Source: Phascolomyces articulosus
Lineage: Eukaryota; Mucoromycota; Mucoromycetes; Mucorales; Lichtheimiaceae
Direction of reading: 5' to 3'
DNA: 64,000 bases
Assembly: GCA_025677815.1 (NCBI GenBank)
Contig: JAIXMP010000021.1
Span: forward strand, 620,001-684,000
Below the pieces are notes generated by a model. It had not been told where the DNA came from. It did not search any database and was given only the letters and a program-made list of their open reading frames with translations. Position numbers and translations under genes: made by a program. This document shows positions 16,535 to 27,548 of the stretch, piece by piece. How positions within the stretch are numbered: position 1 is the first letter of the stretch; each line of letters begins with the position of its first letter.

Positions 16535-18883
16535 ATGCATTGGGTACGCATATTAAGTAGCTTGGCATTCTTATTGACGCCGGTAGTTCAATCCAAAATA
16601 GTAGAGTTAGATTGGGATATTACTTATACTACAGCCAACCCCGATGGTTTGCTTGAACGACAAGTTATTGGTGTAAATGGGAAATGGCCGTAAGTAGCAG
16701 TATTACTAGTACTAGTCATTAATAAGTATAGATCATGTTTCATTACAATAATATTAGCTAATTGTTTTTATCCATGAAAAACTATAATAGTATTCCTTAT
16801 ATTGAAGCCGATAAGGGGGATATCATCAGAATTAATGCACACAATTCACTGGATTGGGTTACCAATCTTCATGGTCATGGTTTGCATTATAATGGAACTG
16901 GTGACCAAGATGGTGCAATGATGATTACAGAATGGTAATAGAAGTGACGTATATTACTAGGGGTGATGATGATGAATATATATAAATATACCCACGATTG
17001 GCTAACCTCTAAAAATGGGGCATGTGTAATTAGTGGTATTGCACCTGGAGATTCACGTACCTATGAGTATCATACTGAGCAATCTGGTACTTTTTGGATC
17101 CATAGTCACATCCAAGTAAGTCTATTAATAGTCAAAAAAAATACATCTATATCTGTGAAACAATAATTAAATGTTTTATTTTTAGGGACAATATATGGAC
17201 GGATTACGAACAGCAATGATTCTTCATGATCCGGAAGATCCATATCAAGGAAGATATGATGATGAGTTTACTGTTACTATCTCTGGTACGATAATTAAAA
17301 ACGTAGCATATTATATCATATTTCTTATCTGTGTTTTTTTTATGCAAATATCATAGATTGGTATCACAATGATTCGCGTGTCAATACAGAATGGTTCCTA
17401 AGTAAAGAAAATTTGGATGCTGTTGAACCCGTTCCTCGTATGTACAACTTGAATCCATTCCTGTTTACCATTAAATTGAAAGGACCCTAATATTAACTCT
17501 CAATTTTTTTATAGAATCTGCTGTTATTGGTGATCAATTGAAACCAAAATATTATTTTGAACCTGGTAAGACATACCGTCTTCGTCTTATCAATATGAGC
17601 GGCTTTGTGACCTTCTATTTTAGTATTGATGGTCACGACTTTGATATTATTGAAGTGGATGGAGTAAGTGCAGATTACTGATAACTGGATAAAATTGAAG
17701 GCAGAGGGTATAAACATACTCAAATGTAGTAATAATGTTCATTTCTTTTTCATTGTATGTGCACAGGAATATACGCAGCAATACAATACCAAGAGCGTTT
17801 ATCTGACCCCTGCCCAGCGTATGTCAATCCTTGTAAAAGCCAAGCATTCGAAAAAACTGAATTATAATATGCATTTTGATATGGATACAGAACATTTTGA
17901 TTATCTTCCCAAGGACCTTCAATTAGGTGATTAAAAAAACGATTATGCCTTTATTTTCCTTAAGTTGACTCTTTTTTCTAATATTTTTTATTTTCCTTCT
18001 TTTAATAGGTTATACTGCACCTATCTATTATGATGAAATGAAAGATAAATTTGCACCAAGTGAAGATATTGGGACAAAAAGCACATTTGATGATTTTAAT
18101 CTTCGGTCACTTGAAAATAGTTATGCTGTCGAACCAGATAGGCAATTTAACTTTACAGTTGAGCAACAAGTCACCACAGATGGATTAAATCGTGGTATGG
18201 TCAATCGAGTTCCATTCATTGCTCCACTTACCCCTGTGCTTTTCTCTGAACTTACGACGGGCGAACTTGCCAATGATCCAAGGGTGTATGGTCCTCAAAG
18301 TAATGCTTATGTTACCGAAAACTTAGAAATGGTCGAAGTTGTTATTAATAATTACGATGATGACGCTCATCCATGTAAGTTTGTCTTTTTTCCGCTGGTT
18401 AATCTTTATTCTTCTTTTATATGGAACAGATTTCTTATGTATGCGTATATGTATAATGTATATATAGTCCATTTACATGGTCATACATTTCAAGTTATTG
18501 CACGTAATACGGAAAAAAAGCAACGTTATGATGGTATCAACAAGGTTGGTAAATGGAATCTGGATAGTCCTGTTCGGCGTGACACTGTTCGTGTCGATGG
18601 TGATGGTTTTGTTGTTCTTCGCTATCGTTCCGACAACCCAGGTGCATGGTTTTTCCATTGTCATATTGAATGGCACGCGATCTCAGGCATGGCCGTTGTC
18701 ATGGTAGAGAACCCAGACCAAACACAACAAACCATGCCGGTGGATTCCACATTGGCCGAGCAATGTGTTCAACAAGGATATTTTGCCTCGGGTAATGGTG
18801 CTGGTAAAGAAGGATTAGATCTTTCAGGTGCTCCAAGCGGAATATATCTCCCTAAGGATAAACCAATTACAGATGAAGACTAA
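16535..18883 (+). CDS. Multicopper ferroxidase, Fet3-like, probably secreted
   Basis: Nine exons: 16535-16689, 16791-16934, 17034-17115, 17186-17285, 17357-17437, 17515-17663, 17767-17926, 18009-18374, 18468-18883; about 550 aa. A signal peptide ends near residue 20 ([10 protein letters not shown]). All copper motifs are present: LHGHG, WIHSH, HPFHLHGH and HCHIEWH, with Met as type-1 axial residue (HAISGM). Fet3-like ferroxidase features are kept: the Glu in EPVPQ, and an Asp four residues before the HPFHLHGH motif (Fet3 Asp409 position). It would oxidise Fe2+ to Fe3+ with O2. Unlike yeast Fet3 there is no C-terminal membrane anchor; the protein ends PITDED. No Ftr1 permease gene is adjacent. 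A tandem paralog follows at 22251. A laccase-type role cannot be excluded. Confidence 0.92.
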
Positions 18884-19183
18884 AAAAGAAGATAAAATAT
18901 TTTGTATCTTTACACCAATGATGATGTACCTTGAATTATTCCCTTTCTCGTTTTCCATACTCTTTATGTATTTCATGTTTTATACTACGTATAGCCTGGA
19001 TTTATAAATATTAATTTTTTGCATTATTATTATTATTAATAATAACCATTAATAAATATTAGCAGTCGTCACTCTTTTGTCCATTACAAAATACAAGATT
19101 TCTCCTATTTTTGTTTGTAACAAAAGAATTTGTATAAAGAGATATACCTAACAAGATTGAGGGGCATCAATTTAATGCAATGG

Positions 19184-19409
19184 TATTCCTGAGTATCCCG
19201 GAAAAATCTGAATTCAGGAATAATATTAAAGAAAAGGCCAAGTTGGTGATTTTCAACCAAAATCTATATTGAACAATGTTTACATATATGTATTTCCTTC
19301 GGTAAGTCACCCTATGCTTTCGCTGGCTAGAAATAATGATACGTAATGAATTTTGATATATTCCAGAATTCATGATCTGGGGTAATGAAATCAAGAATAC
19401 TCAGGAATA
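19184..19409. mobile_element. MITE-like element with nested terminal inverted repeats and TA ends
   Basis: The ends are TTCCTGAGTATCC (19186 inward) and the reverse complement of TTCCTGAGTATTC (ending 19407), each flanked by TA, as in Tc1/mariner-type insertions. A second inverted pair lies inside: TGAATTCAGGAATA near 19209 and TATTCCAGAATTCA near 19360, one mismatch. The 222-bp body has no coding capacity. This fits a non-autonomous (MITE) derivative of a mariner-like transposon. The family name is unknown and other copies were not seen in this window. Confidence 0.6.
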
Positions 19410-20565
19410 TTTTTCCATATTTCAATCAATCAAAAACAACAATTGGTACTTTTTTATAGCATAATACTTATTTATCAAGACACCTTTTTTATGGTTACTT
19501 TGATAGAAAACTCTATCTCTTCTTGATTTACGTTATGGTATCATACCATAACATACTTCCACTAGTAAAAAAAAAATGTTTCTACAAACATCCGCTATAT
19601 ACCTCTGTTCAATAAAATGATGTTTGTTTTATTATGTAAAACTTTGTTGTAATCTCTATTGATTAAACGGGTGATTGAGTGCAATGAAAACCAAAGTAAT
19701 GCGCTCTAGGTTGTAATGAGAAATGAAAACAGTGTCTGATAAGAAAAAAGTCATAACTTACATGCTGATATGTATGGTTACGATTTTGATTCCTGCGTCA
19801 CTATGACCATCATATTTCTACCTTCAATAGCCATAAAACAAAAACGCTAAGAACAATGGACTATTCATTTATTAAGATAAAGAAAAAAGCAGTAGAATAT
19901 TATATTTGGAGTGTTGCCAATTCTACTGACTATATTATAGTGATGAATCAAGTTGAATAGAATGATCAAACTACCATTTCTTCCCTTCATAAGTCGATTC
20001 TATAGTGTGTCGGTTTTTGATCAGTAGTAGGAATATGATAGATCACCATTCACAGCGATAAGGATGTTAATGACATATGGAGATCAAGTCGCGTTTTTTT
20101 TCTCAAAAAAAATAAATTAGTGATCCATTTCACAATCTATATGATCATGCCAAAAACAAAGGACCTAAGTTTTTCCCCATTCAGAACAAAAACCTGACAT
20201 GAATCTCTTTTTCACATTGCTATTCATTGACCTGTGTTCAACTTGGACATAGATGTTTCAAGTACTGCATAGCTTATTGTTAATAAATAAACTCTATTTT
20301 CGTAACAAAAGTTTATTAATGATTATTAAATTCATTATTCATGATCAAACAACAGATCAAAGTTGTAAAAAAGAGCATGTAATAAATGCACATACATATT
20401 CGATCTATATTGTTTTATTAACATGGTCTGTCCATTCGAAAGCTCTTCCAAAAATAAAAAACGAATCACCACAACAACAAAATAGATCTTTACAATCTTT
20501 TTTTTAAAAAAACGGAAACTTTAAAGTTTATAATGTTTAAAAAAATAAGTAATAATTTATCAAAC

Positions 20566-20590
20566 TATTCTATTCTATTCTATTCTATTC
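20566..20590. repeat. TATTC pentanucleotide tandem repeat, 5 units
   Basis: Five perfect TATTC units, followed after about 40 bp by the palindrome at 20631. Confidence 0.85.
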
Positions 20591-20630
20591 TATTTATTAC
20601 AACAACGAGGGTGTTTTATACCAGCAGGTG

Positions 20631-20703
20631 GGGTACGCTTCCCCCATATTTACCGGACGCATGCACGGTGGCCGCCGGTTTTAGTATGTGGGGAAGCGAA
20701 CCC
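20631..20703. repeat. GC-rich imperfect palindrome (foldback element)
   Basis: Left arm 20631-20656 begins GGGTACGCTTCCCC and ends CCGG; right arm 20675-20703 is its near-exact inverse (CCGG to GGGGAAGCGAACCC), separated by an 18-nt loop containing GCATGC. Arm differences are one substitution near the base plus a few in the upper stem. Base composition (over half G+C) contrasts sharply with the AT-rich surroundings. It could be a short foldback mobile element or a structured RNA; nothing in the sequence decides. Confidence 0.6.
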
Positions 20704-21970
20704 AAGAGAAAAAAGAGAGAGCGAAAAAAAATGAGTCTTTTTATATTTAATTAAAGCTCCGATATGTGTATCTGTACGTGTTAATTATATGATTAAGAAG
20801 TAATAATAATAAAAAGTTAATGGAGTGAATGTCAAAAAAAAGTAGACAATGTCGTTGTCGTGGAAATAAAAGTTACAAGTGGTTCCTGACTGCCGTTACC
20901 AAGTCTATTTTAGTTTCACCTGGTCACACAAACAAGGATCTGCACTAAGGCATTATTTATTCGTAGCGCCGATTTAGTCTTAAAAGTAAAGGTGCACGGA
21001 TCATGGATATGTATGCAAAATTCTCAATTTATTTTACGCGGATATCGTCATTACAAATACACTATTGGTTTGAAAGATATGCATCTATCTTTGTAGAACC
21101 TGTTATATTTGAATACTTTTCTTCAAAATGCATTATATGCTAGCCAAACGTTATTTAAAATATCCTAGAGAATACTTAGTAATTATAAAATGGGATTATT
21201 GCCTTTGCTTACCTTTGATTTACGAACTTGTGGCATTAACTAGTGTATTAATGGTAGTTCATTTCCATTTTAAGTAACAAGAACTAATGTTATTTTTTTT
21301 ATTGATGAAATCTGAGGATTGCTCTCCTTCCTGAACACCAGTGCAGTATGTTTTTCAGCTATATACTGATTTCCTTTAGCTATAATTATAATTTATACGT
21401 AAATATGTGTTGCTTGCTGTAATAGCATATACTTTATTTAATCATTAACAAAGTTATAGTATTTGTTGATTTTTTTTTATCATACAAGTATATTTGCCTT
21501 GTTTGTATTAAGGGAAATTTGTATATATTGATACTTGTATCGAAGAACATACTTTTTTATCATTATTTTCGAAAGCAGATTGAATTTTTGAAACTCCTAT
21601 TGTGTTGTACTTCCTTTGGCATTGTGTTAAGTTAATATATAATATTTTTAGTTATATTCACATTGCATAAATATGCAAGAGGTATTTAATGGTATACTGG
21701 ATTTATGTTGTACGATATAGTAAGATGGTGTATATTCTCGTTGCATTTACCAACCACTTGGTGTCTAACAAGTAAGGGTCAGTCGGTCGGGTCATATTAT
21801 ATTTTGGGTTTATTCTTTCCTTAGCTCTTCACTAAATTTTTGATAAAATAAAATGGAAAAACGTCAATTGACCTGTTTAGCCGCTATAAATCAACGGTGT
21901 ATAACATAATCTTTACCATTTACAAATATCAGAGTGAAATGTTATAATGGATCTGATAATCACGTAAAGC

Positions 21971-21979
21971 ATCAGATAA
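21971..21979 (+). promoter_or_regulatory. Candidate iron-GATA (Fep1/SREA-type) site
   Basis: ATCAGATAA, matching the ATCWGATAA consensus of fungal iron-regulatory GATA repressors, 272 bp before the start of the second ferroxidase copy. Chance occurrence is possible in DNA this AT-rich. Confidence 0.3.
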
Positions 21980-22250
21980 GATCGACCGACTCTATAACTC
22001 CTTCTCTTTGGGTAACCATACCCTGTATATTTCAAACCTCGTCTTATGAATGCATATTCGAGAAGGAACTTTCCGAGGCTCTATACTCTTTTCTTCTTAC
22101 TCTAAAACTCTAAATAATAACCCCGGAAAAATCAGCAACTTTTTTTAAAAAAGCTTTCGTTTTTTTGTTTGTTTCATTTTTTTAATGCCCCTCTCCTTTT
22201 TAGTGCTGTACTGAATCATCTGCAATTAGTACTTTAAAAAGGCCACAGCG

Positions 22251-24970
22251 ATGGAAAAAGAAGAGGATGGTGCTCAATTTCATCATCATGAACAACAGCA
22301 AGATGAACCTTTACTGAAACATGGTCGTGACGCAAATAATAATAATGATGATTCATTGTTATTACTACCTACTACTACAATCGCACAACAATAACAAAAG
22401 CAAAGCATACGTGGTTTTGCACTCGCATTGATTGCATCTATCGTTATATTTTTCGTCATGAAACTTTCGCTTTCCTTGAGCAGCTTAATCAATACTTCAA
22501 AAATACATTTTTCTGATAGTGTTGACGACGTGTTTACATCATTATCTGGACAAAAGGAAAAGAGGATTGAACTTGACTGGAGTATTACTTATACCTTTGC
22601 AAATCCAGACGGAAAATTTGAACGTCAAGTGATTGGAGTAAATGGGCACTGGCCGTATGTATTCTTTTTTATTCAATTAGAAAAATATCACCTGGGAAAT
22701 GGGAAACAGCTATAAATATGTGTATCATTTCATTCGTTTGTATTTTTTTTTGTTTGTTGTTTATTCCCGGAACTTTTATTTTTTTTAAAATACAAGGCCA
22801 CCTATTGTAGAAGCCGAGCTTGAGGATACTGTGACCATCCATGTACATAACGCGTTAGATTGACCAACTTCATTGCATGCTCATGGGTTATATCAAAATG
22901 GCACAGCTGAACAAGACGGTGCTTATGGTGTAACAGAATGGTAGGTATTATAAATGTTACAACCAACACAAGCTAGCTCCTACCTAAAAAGTATAAAACA
23001 TTAGTCTGATATACTCTTTATGAATATTTTTCATCAGTAGTATACCACCAGGTGCATCTCGTACTTATAAATATCATATGCAGCAAACTGGAACTTATTG
23101 GATTCACAGTCATGTACAGGTACATCATACAAATACTGACTGCATTGTATAAACTGTAAAACATACCTGTGCGTTTTATTTAGTAATTGATTAAATACTG
23201 ACATTCATCATTTACTATATTAGGCACAATATTTGGATGGGTTAAGAACACCATTGATTATTCATGATCCAGATGACCCATATCAAAACAAATATGATGA
23301 AGAGATTATCATCACGCTTTCAGGTAATTTAAAAAAAGAGATTATTCAACCCTTCAAAAGTTCGGCGTAAACTAAACTTGTTGAGCTTGAATAGATTGGT
23401 ATCATGATGATTCAAGATCAAATGCAAAGTGGTTTCTTAGCAAAGAAAACTTAGATGGTGATGAACCTATTCCCCATAAGTTTCTATTCTTATGTTCATT
23501 TTACTCTCTATATTATATCAAAATTATAACCGCTAAACAATGCCAATCATATTTAGAATCAGGAATTATTGGTGATCGTTTGAATCCAAAATACTATTTT
23601 GAACCTGGAAAAACATATCGACTTCGAATCATCAACGTCAGTGAGTTTATTACATATTATTTCAGTATCGATGGCCATGAGTTCGATGTTATTGAAGTGG
23701 ATGGTGTAAGTTTCTATTTATCTACCGCAACATTAGGAGAAAAAATCAACCTTGTTATCTTAGCATTTTTTTCTCTAAAATATATTATACAACTATCATA
23801 AATAGGCGTACACAGAACCTTATCGAACGAAGAATTTCTACGTGACTATTGCTCAACGTATGTCTATTCTTGTCAAAGCCAGGAATACGACAGATCTAAA
23901 TTATCTGATTCACGCCGATATGGATCCCACACAATTTGATGAGAGGCCTGATTCTCTTCAACTTAGTAAGCAAGAGTTTCATCTACTAATTTTCTTTTCT
24001 TTATAATGATAAAATAGTTTATTTGTTTTGCATTATTTTATAGTTGTTTGCTTATTAACAATTGCAAATATTATAGATATTACCACGCCTATCTTTTATG
24101 ATTCAACACACATGAGTTTTGCACCCAGCGAAGACATTGGTATTAAAAGCAAGTTTGATGACTTTAATCTACGTTCTCTTGCTGATGTCAAAGCTGTAGA
24201 TACTGATACAGTATTCAACATTACAGTAGAACAGCAAATTGTCATTGATGGATTGAACCGTGGCATGATCAATCGTATTCCATTTATCAATTCACTTACA
24301 CCTACGTTGTTCACAGAACTCACGATGGGTGAGCTTGCCAATAACTCCAAAGTGTATGGTTCTCAAGGTAATGCCTATATTACCAAGTATTTGGATATGA
24401 TTGAATTGGTTGTCAATAATTTCGATGAAGATGCTCATCCATGTATGTATATATAGAATATTGTTCGTCTTTGGGTTACTTTTTTTATTATTATAAAAAA
24501 AGTCAACATGTTTTTTTTTTTAAAAAAAAAAAGTCCATATGCACGGTCATAAATTCCAGGTAGTTGTACGTAGTACCAAAGAACGACAATGGTATGATGG
24601 TGTGAACAAGGTTGGAAAATGGAATCTTGCCAAACCCGTTTATCGTGATACTATAAGAATTCAAGCTTATGGCTTCGTTGTACTTCGTTATCGTTCAGAT
24701 AATCCTGGTGCTTGGCTTTTCCATTGTCATATTGATTGGCATTTCTACAGTGGTATGGGAATTGTCCTGATAGAAGCACCTGCACAAGCCCAAGAAAGGA
24801 TGTCGATTGATCCATTATTAGCAGAACAATGTCGACAACAAGGCAAATTTGCATCCGGAAATGCAGCTGGTAAAGAAGGACTGGATCTTTCGGGTGCACC
24901 ACATGGTATTTTCCTTCCTGATGATAAGCCACTTATTCCACCTGAAGAAGACGGTGATGGAAATGAATAA
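22251..24970 (+). pseudogene. Second Fet3-like multicopper ferroxidase, disabled by stops and a splice-donor change
   Basis: Tandem paralog of the gene at 16535 with the same nine-exon plan: 22251-22654, 22797-22940, 23041-23119, 23224-23323, 23395-23475, 23557-23705, 23806-23965, 24077-24442, 24534-24970. Exons 2, 4, 5, 6, 7 and 8 have exactly the same lengths as in the intact copy. Copper motifs WIHSH, HPFHMHGH and HCHIDWH remain, as do EPIPQ and the Asp of DEDAHPF. The first exon is longer and encodes a cytosolic tail and a TM segment ([12 protein letters not shown]) instead of a signal peptide. Three lesions: TAA at 22392-22394, TGA at 22861-22863 where the paralog has Trp, and intron 5 starting ATAAGT instead of GTAAGT (position 23476). 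The first His motif is also altered (LHAHG). Decay looks recent because all other exons are clean. Sequencing error would have to hit three sites. Confidence 0.85.
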
Positions 24971-25273
24971 TGATAATTTACAAACAACAATACACCATTA
25001 TAACTACGTAATTTCCCGTAACCGAGTTCTAATTAGCACACAAATATGTACTAATTTAGAACGCAAGACCCTGGCAACATCTAATAAATCATGTAGTTAA
25101 AGCATTTGTATCTTTTATTCTTTTTATTTATATATAACGTATTCTATAAATTAAAACTTGTATAAATGATCTTGAGGATAACCCAATCTAACAGATAAAG
25201 AAAATCAAAGTGGTATTAGTATCGATATTTAGAAGAGTCCCAATGATTTTTTAGAGTGTTTCAGAACAACAGT

Positions 25274-26636
25274 TTACTCTTTCAAAATGCCGCCAATCTC
25301 GCCTTGGCTTTTATCAGGAGCTTTTGCGCCAGCAATGGCAGCGAGCATTGGATCTGGACCACAAACAAAGATGATCGAGTTTGGCTTATCAGGAGCAGGT
25401 AAATGTTTTCTGATCAATTCCTTGGTGACAAAACCTGTATGGCCATCCCATCCAGAAGGCGGTCTATCCAATCCATAAACAACCTTAAAGCGGTCAGGAT
25501 ATTTCTTTGCATATGCATCCAATTCTTCTCGAAGCAAGATATCGTTTTCTGTTTGGTTTGTGAAAAGTAAAGTAATCTTGGTTTTTTGATCTTCGGAATG
25601 ATCATCAAATACTCTACGAATAACTTGAAGCTAATCCATTTGCATTTATATTAATATACAAGCCAATTAGAGCAAGAGAGATCAAATAAATGCAATAATT
25701 TCTTTTCTTACCATGGGTGTAATTCCTGTTCCACCAGCAATCATACCAACATGTTCTACCTTATTTTGATCCCAATTATATTTAGGAATGGGTCCCTTGA
25801 TCTCTAATTCATCACCTAGCTTCAAGCTATGTATATGTTTACTCATTTTTCCTTCTGGATAATTTTTAATAATAAATTCCACGTATCCTTGGGTCTAAGC
25901 AGTTTTTTTTTTTTGAAAGGAAGTTAACTTTGTAAATCTTTCACGATTCAATATAAAAAACAGCATGTTTGTCATATAATATTTATAAAATGTCTACCTC
26001 TTCAGTTGATGTGGGAGTATAAGGGCGGATTACATATCCAGTGCTACCATCCTTCTTTTTGATGGGGTAGCGAGTGATAATGCATGAAGCAACATGAAGA
26101 CCCGAAACATGTTGGTCAGAAGGTAATTTGAATCTAAATATGCTTGTATTATGATTATAAGGATGAACTTCTTGGAGCTATAATGTCCCGTGAAGGGTGA
26201 TCGTACATGTAAATAAAGTGTTTTGTTTGCTATATATTCAAAAGTTGTCTCGAAAAGTAATATCACACTCCCAAATCACATACCTTGAATGCTCTAAATT
26301 CAGCCGGAGAAAAAGCCTTAGGTGGTTCAGCCGCATCTGCATATGCGCGATTCTGAGCCTTGTTTAATCCATTAAAATAAAAATAAGCACCCACCGAGGT
26401 GGTAGCAAGCATCGATGCAGTGACAGTCCAGTTAGTACCACGAGAAAAGATTGTGTTAGAATTAGATGTGCTAGTACTGTATGAACATGTTCGTGTACCA
26501 AACTATATATTCAATGTTTATTACTATTTAGTATAATAAAACAAAAGATATCAAGCTTATTGTTATTTAATGAACATACCATGCCCAAGGGTCTAAAGCG
26601 CAAAGCACTCGAAGCAACAGAGCGTGTCGTAAACAT
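25274..26636 (-). CDS. MCR1: NADH-cytochrome b5 reductase, mitochondrial (Mcr1-like)
   Basis: Five exons on the minus strand: 26580-26636, 26284-26502, 25998-26177, 25712-25894, 25274-25630; 331 aa, all joined in phase 0. The basic, Ser/Arg-rich N-terminus (MFTTRSVASSALRFRPLG) looks like a mitochondrial presequence. It is followed by a hydrophobic segment near residues 45-65 (ASMLATTSVGAYFYF), matching the outer-membrane-anchored Mcr1 form. FAD-binding motif RPYTPTS at 143-149, NAD-binding GGTGITPM at 206-213 and CGPDPM at 303-308 are intact. It reduces cytochrome b5 with NADH, feeding sterol and fatty-acid desaturation. Length fits the family (about 300-330 aa). Microsomal Cbr1 is less likely given the presequence. 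Confidence 0.92.
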
Positions 26637-27041
26637 TGATTAGTGTTGTTGTTAAGATGAGAAAAAAAAAAGACAAGGGTAATTTTTTCTCACCCTTTTT
26701 TTTTTTTTACAGTGTTACCTATTTATATAGCAATCAAAATTATGTTTCGGCATAAATACAAGTACCAAAATTCATGGCATTAAAAAATAGGAAATTTTTT
26801 CTTCCTGGTTTTGGACAAGCATACAATTATTATTTTAATGATTATTTATTAGTTTTATTACAAGGGTTAGATTGATGAAAAAGATATCGGTAATAGATAA
26901 AAAATGTTTTGCCAACACCATTTCATCACTAAATTAAAGGATTAATTACAAATATTTCTACCTAAAAAATTGTAATTCGATTCCTGTAGTGAGAGGAACA
27001 AAAAAAAATTCATATAGATAGTATTAGAATGTGGTTTTTTT
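26637..27041. other. Spacer upstream of MCR1
   Basis: About 400 bp, AT-rich, containing the MCR1 promoter side and the 3' UTR of the small membrane-protein gene. Nothing else recognised. Confidence 0.4.
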
Positions 27042-27548
27042 CTAGAACAAATTCCAACCACGGGCAATAGCTGAACCTCCAATAGCCAAAGCAACAGCGT
27101 ACAAAATAACACTAAAACCAATACGAATAAAACGATGTTCAATCACGAAATCAGTAATAGCGTAAAGAATAGCAAAGACAACAAAGATCCAAGCCAAAAT
27201 AAGGACAGCACGAGTGGAACCAACACCAAGTGTATTCAATGAAACAACACTCAAAAGCATTAGGACAGAATCACGCATGACACTGTGAAAATTGCGGAAA
27301 CGTCGGTTAAAACCAGATTTGGTTTTGAGTAAAAAGGTGGTCTTGTTGGCCGTTTCTGGATCCGCATTGGATACAGCAGGATTAGTGGCCGTGACAGCTG
27401 GTTCATCGTCTCGAAGGAAAGCATGCTTGAAGACAAAAGATAAGCCCCAAAGAACCCACAAGGTAAAGAAGGCAATCCAAGTAGAGCGGACATAGGAGTC
27501 GCTAACGAAAGAACCGAGTGGGCTTCGTGGATCGTTAAAAGAATCCAT
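27042..27548 (-). CDS. Small four-TM membrane protein of unknown function
   Basis: Single exon, 168 aa. I do not recognise the family. Four hydrophobic segments are visible: about residues 23-43 (WIAFFTLWVLWGLSFVF), 92-110 (SVLMLLSVVSLNTLGVG), 112-133 (AVLILAWIFVVFAILYAI) and 141-163 (RIGFSVILYAVALAIGGSAI). Between the first and second lies a polar loop with RDDEP and FNRRFRNFHSVMRDS. The N-terminus (MDSFNDPRSPLGSF) has no signal peptide. Tetraspan proteins of the MARVEL type have a similar layout, but no motif confirms this. Composition and codon choice look like a genuine gene rather than a chance frame. It is divergent from the dihydropteridine reductase gene. Confidence 0.75.
   Translation of the reverse strand: MDSFNDPRSPLGSFVSDSYVRSTWIAFFTLWVLWGLSFVFKHAFLRDDEPAVTATNPAVSNADPETANKTTFLLKTKSGFNRRFRNFHSVMRDSVLMLLSVVSLNTLGVGSTRAVLILAWIFVVFAILYAITDFVIEHRFIRIGFSVILYAVALAIGGSAIARGWNLF

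Larger units (their letters stand above)
18884..22250. other. 3.4 kb spacer between tandem ferroxidase genes
   Basis: No supported coding sequence. It holds a MITE-like element (19184-19409), a TATTC tandem repeat (20566-20590), a GC-rich palindrome (20631-20703), weak inverted repeats around 21780 and 21990, and the promoter of the second ferroxidase copy including an ATCAGATAA motif (21971-21979). Confidence 0.6.

Noticed and set aside
22861..22863. In-frame TGA in the second ferroxidase as selenocysteine or programmed read-through
   Set aside because: The paralog has Trp, not Cys, at this codon, there is also an upstream TAA and a broken splice donor, and no SECIS-like hairpin was evident. 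Decay explains all three.
16535..24970. A FET3-FTR1 high-affinity iron uptake pair
   Set aside because: No iron permease (REGLE-type) frame was found next to either ferroxidase gene.
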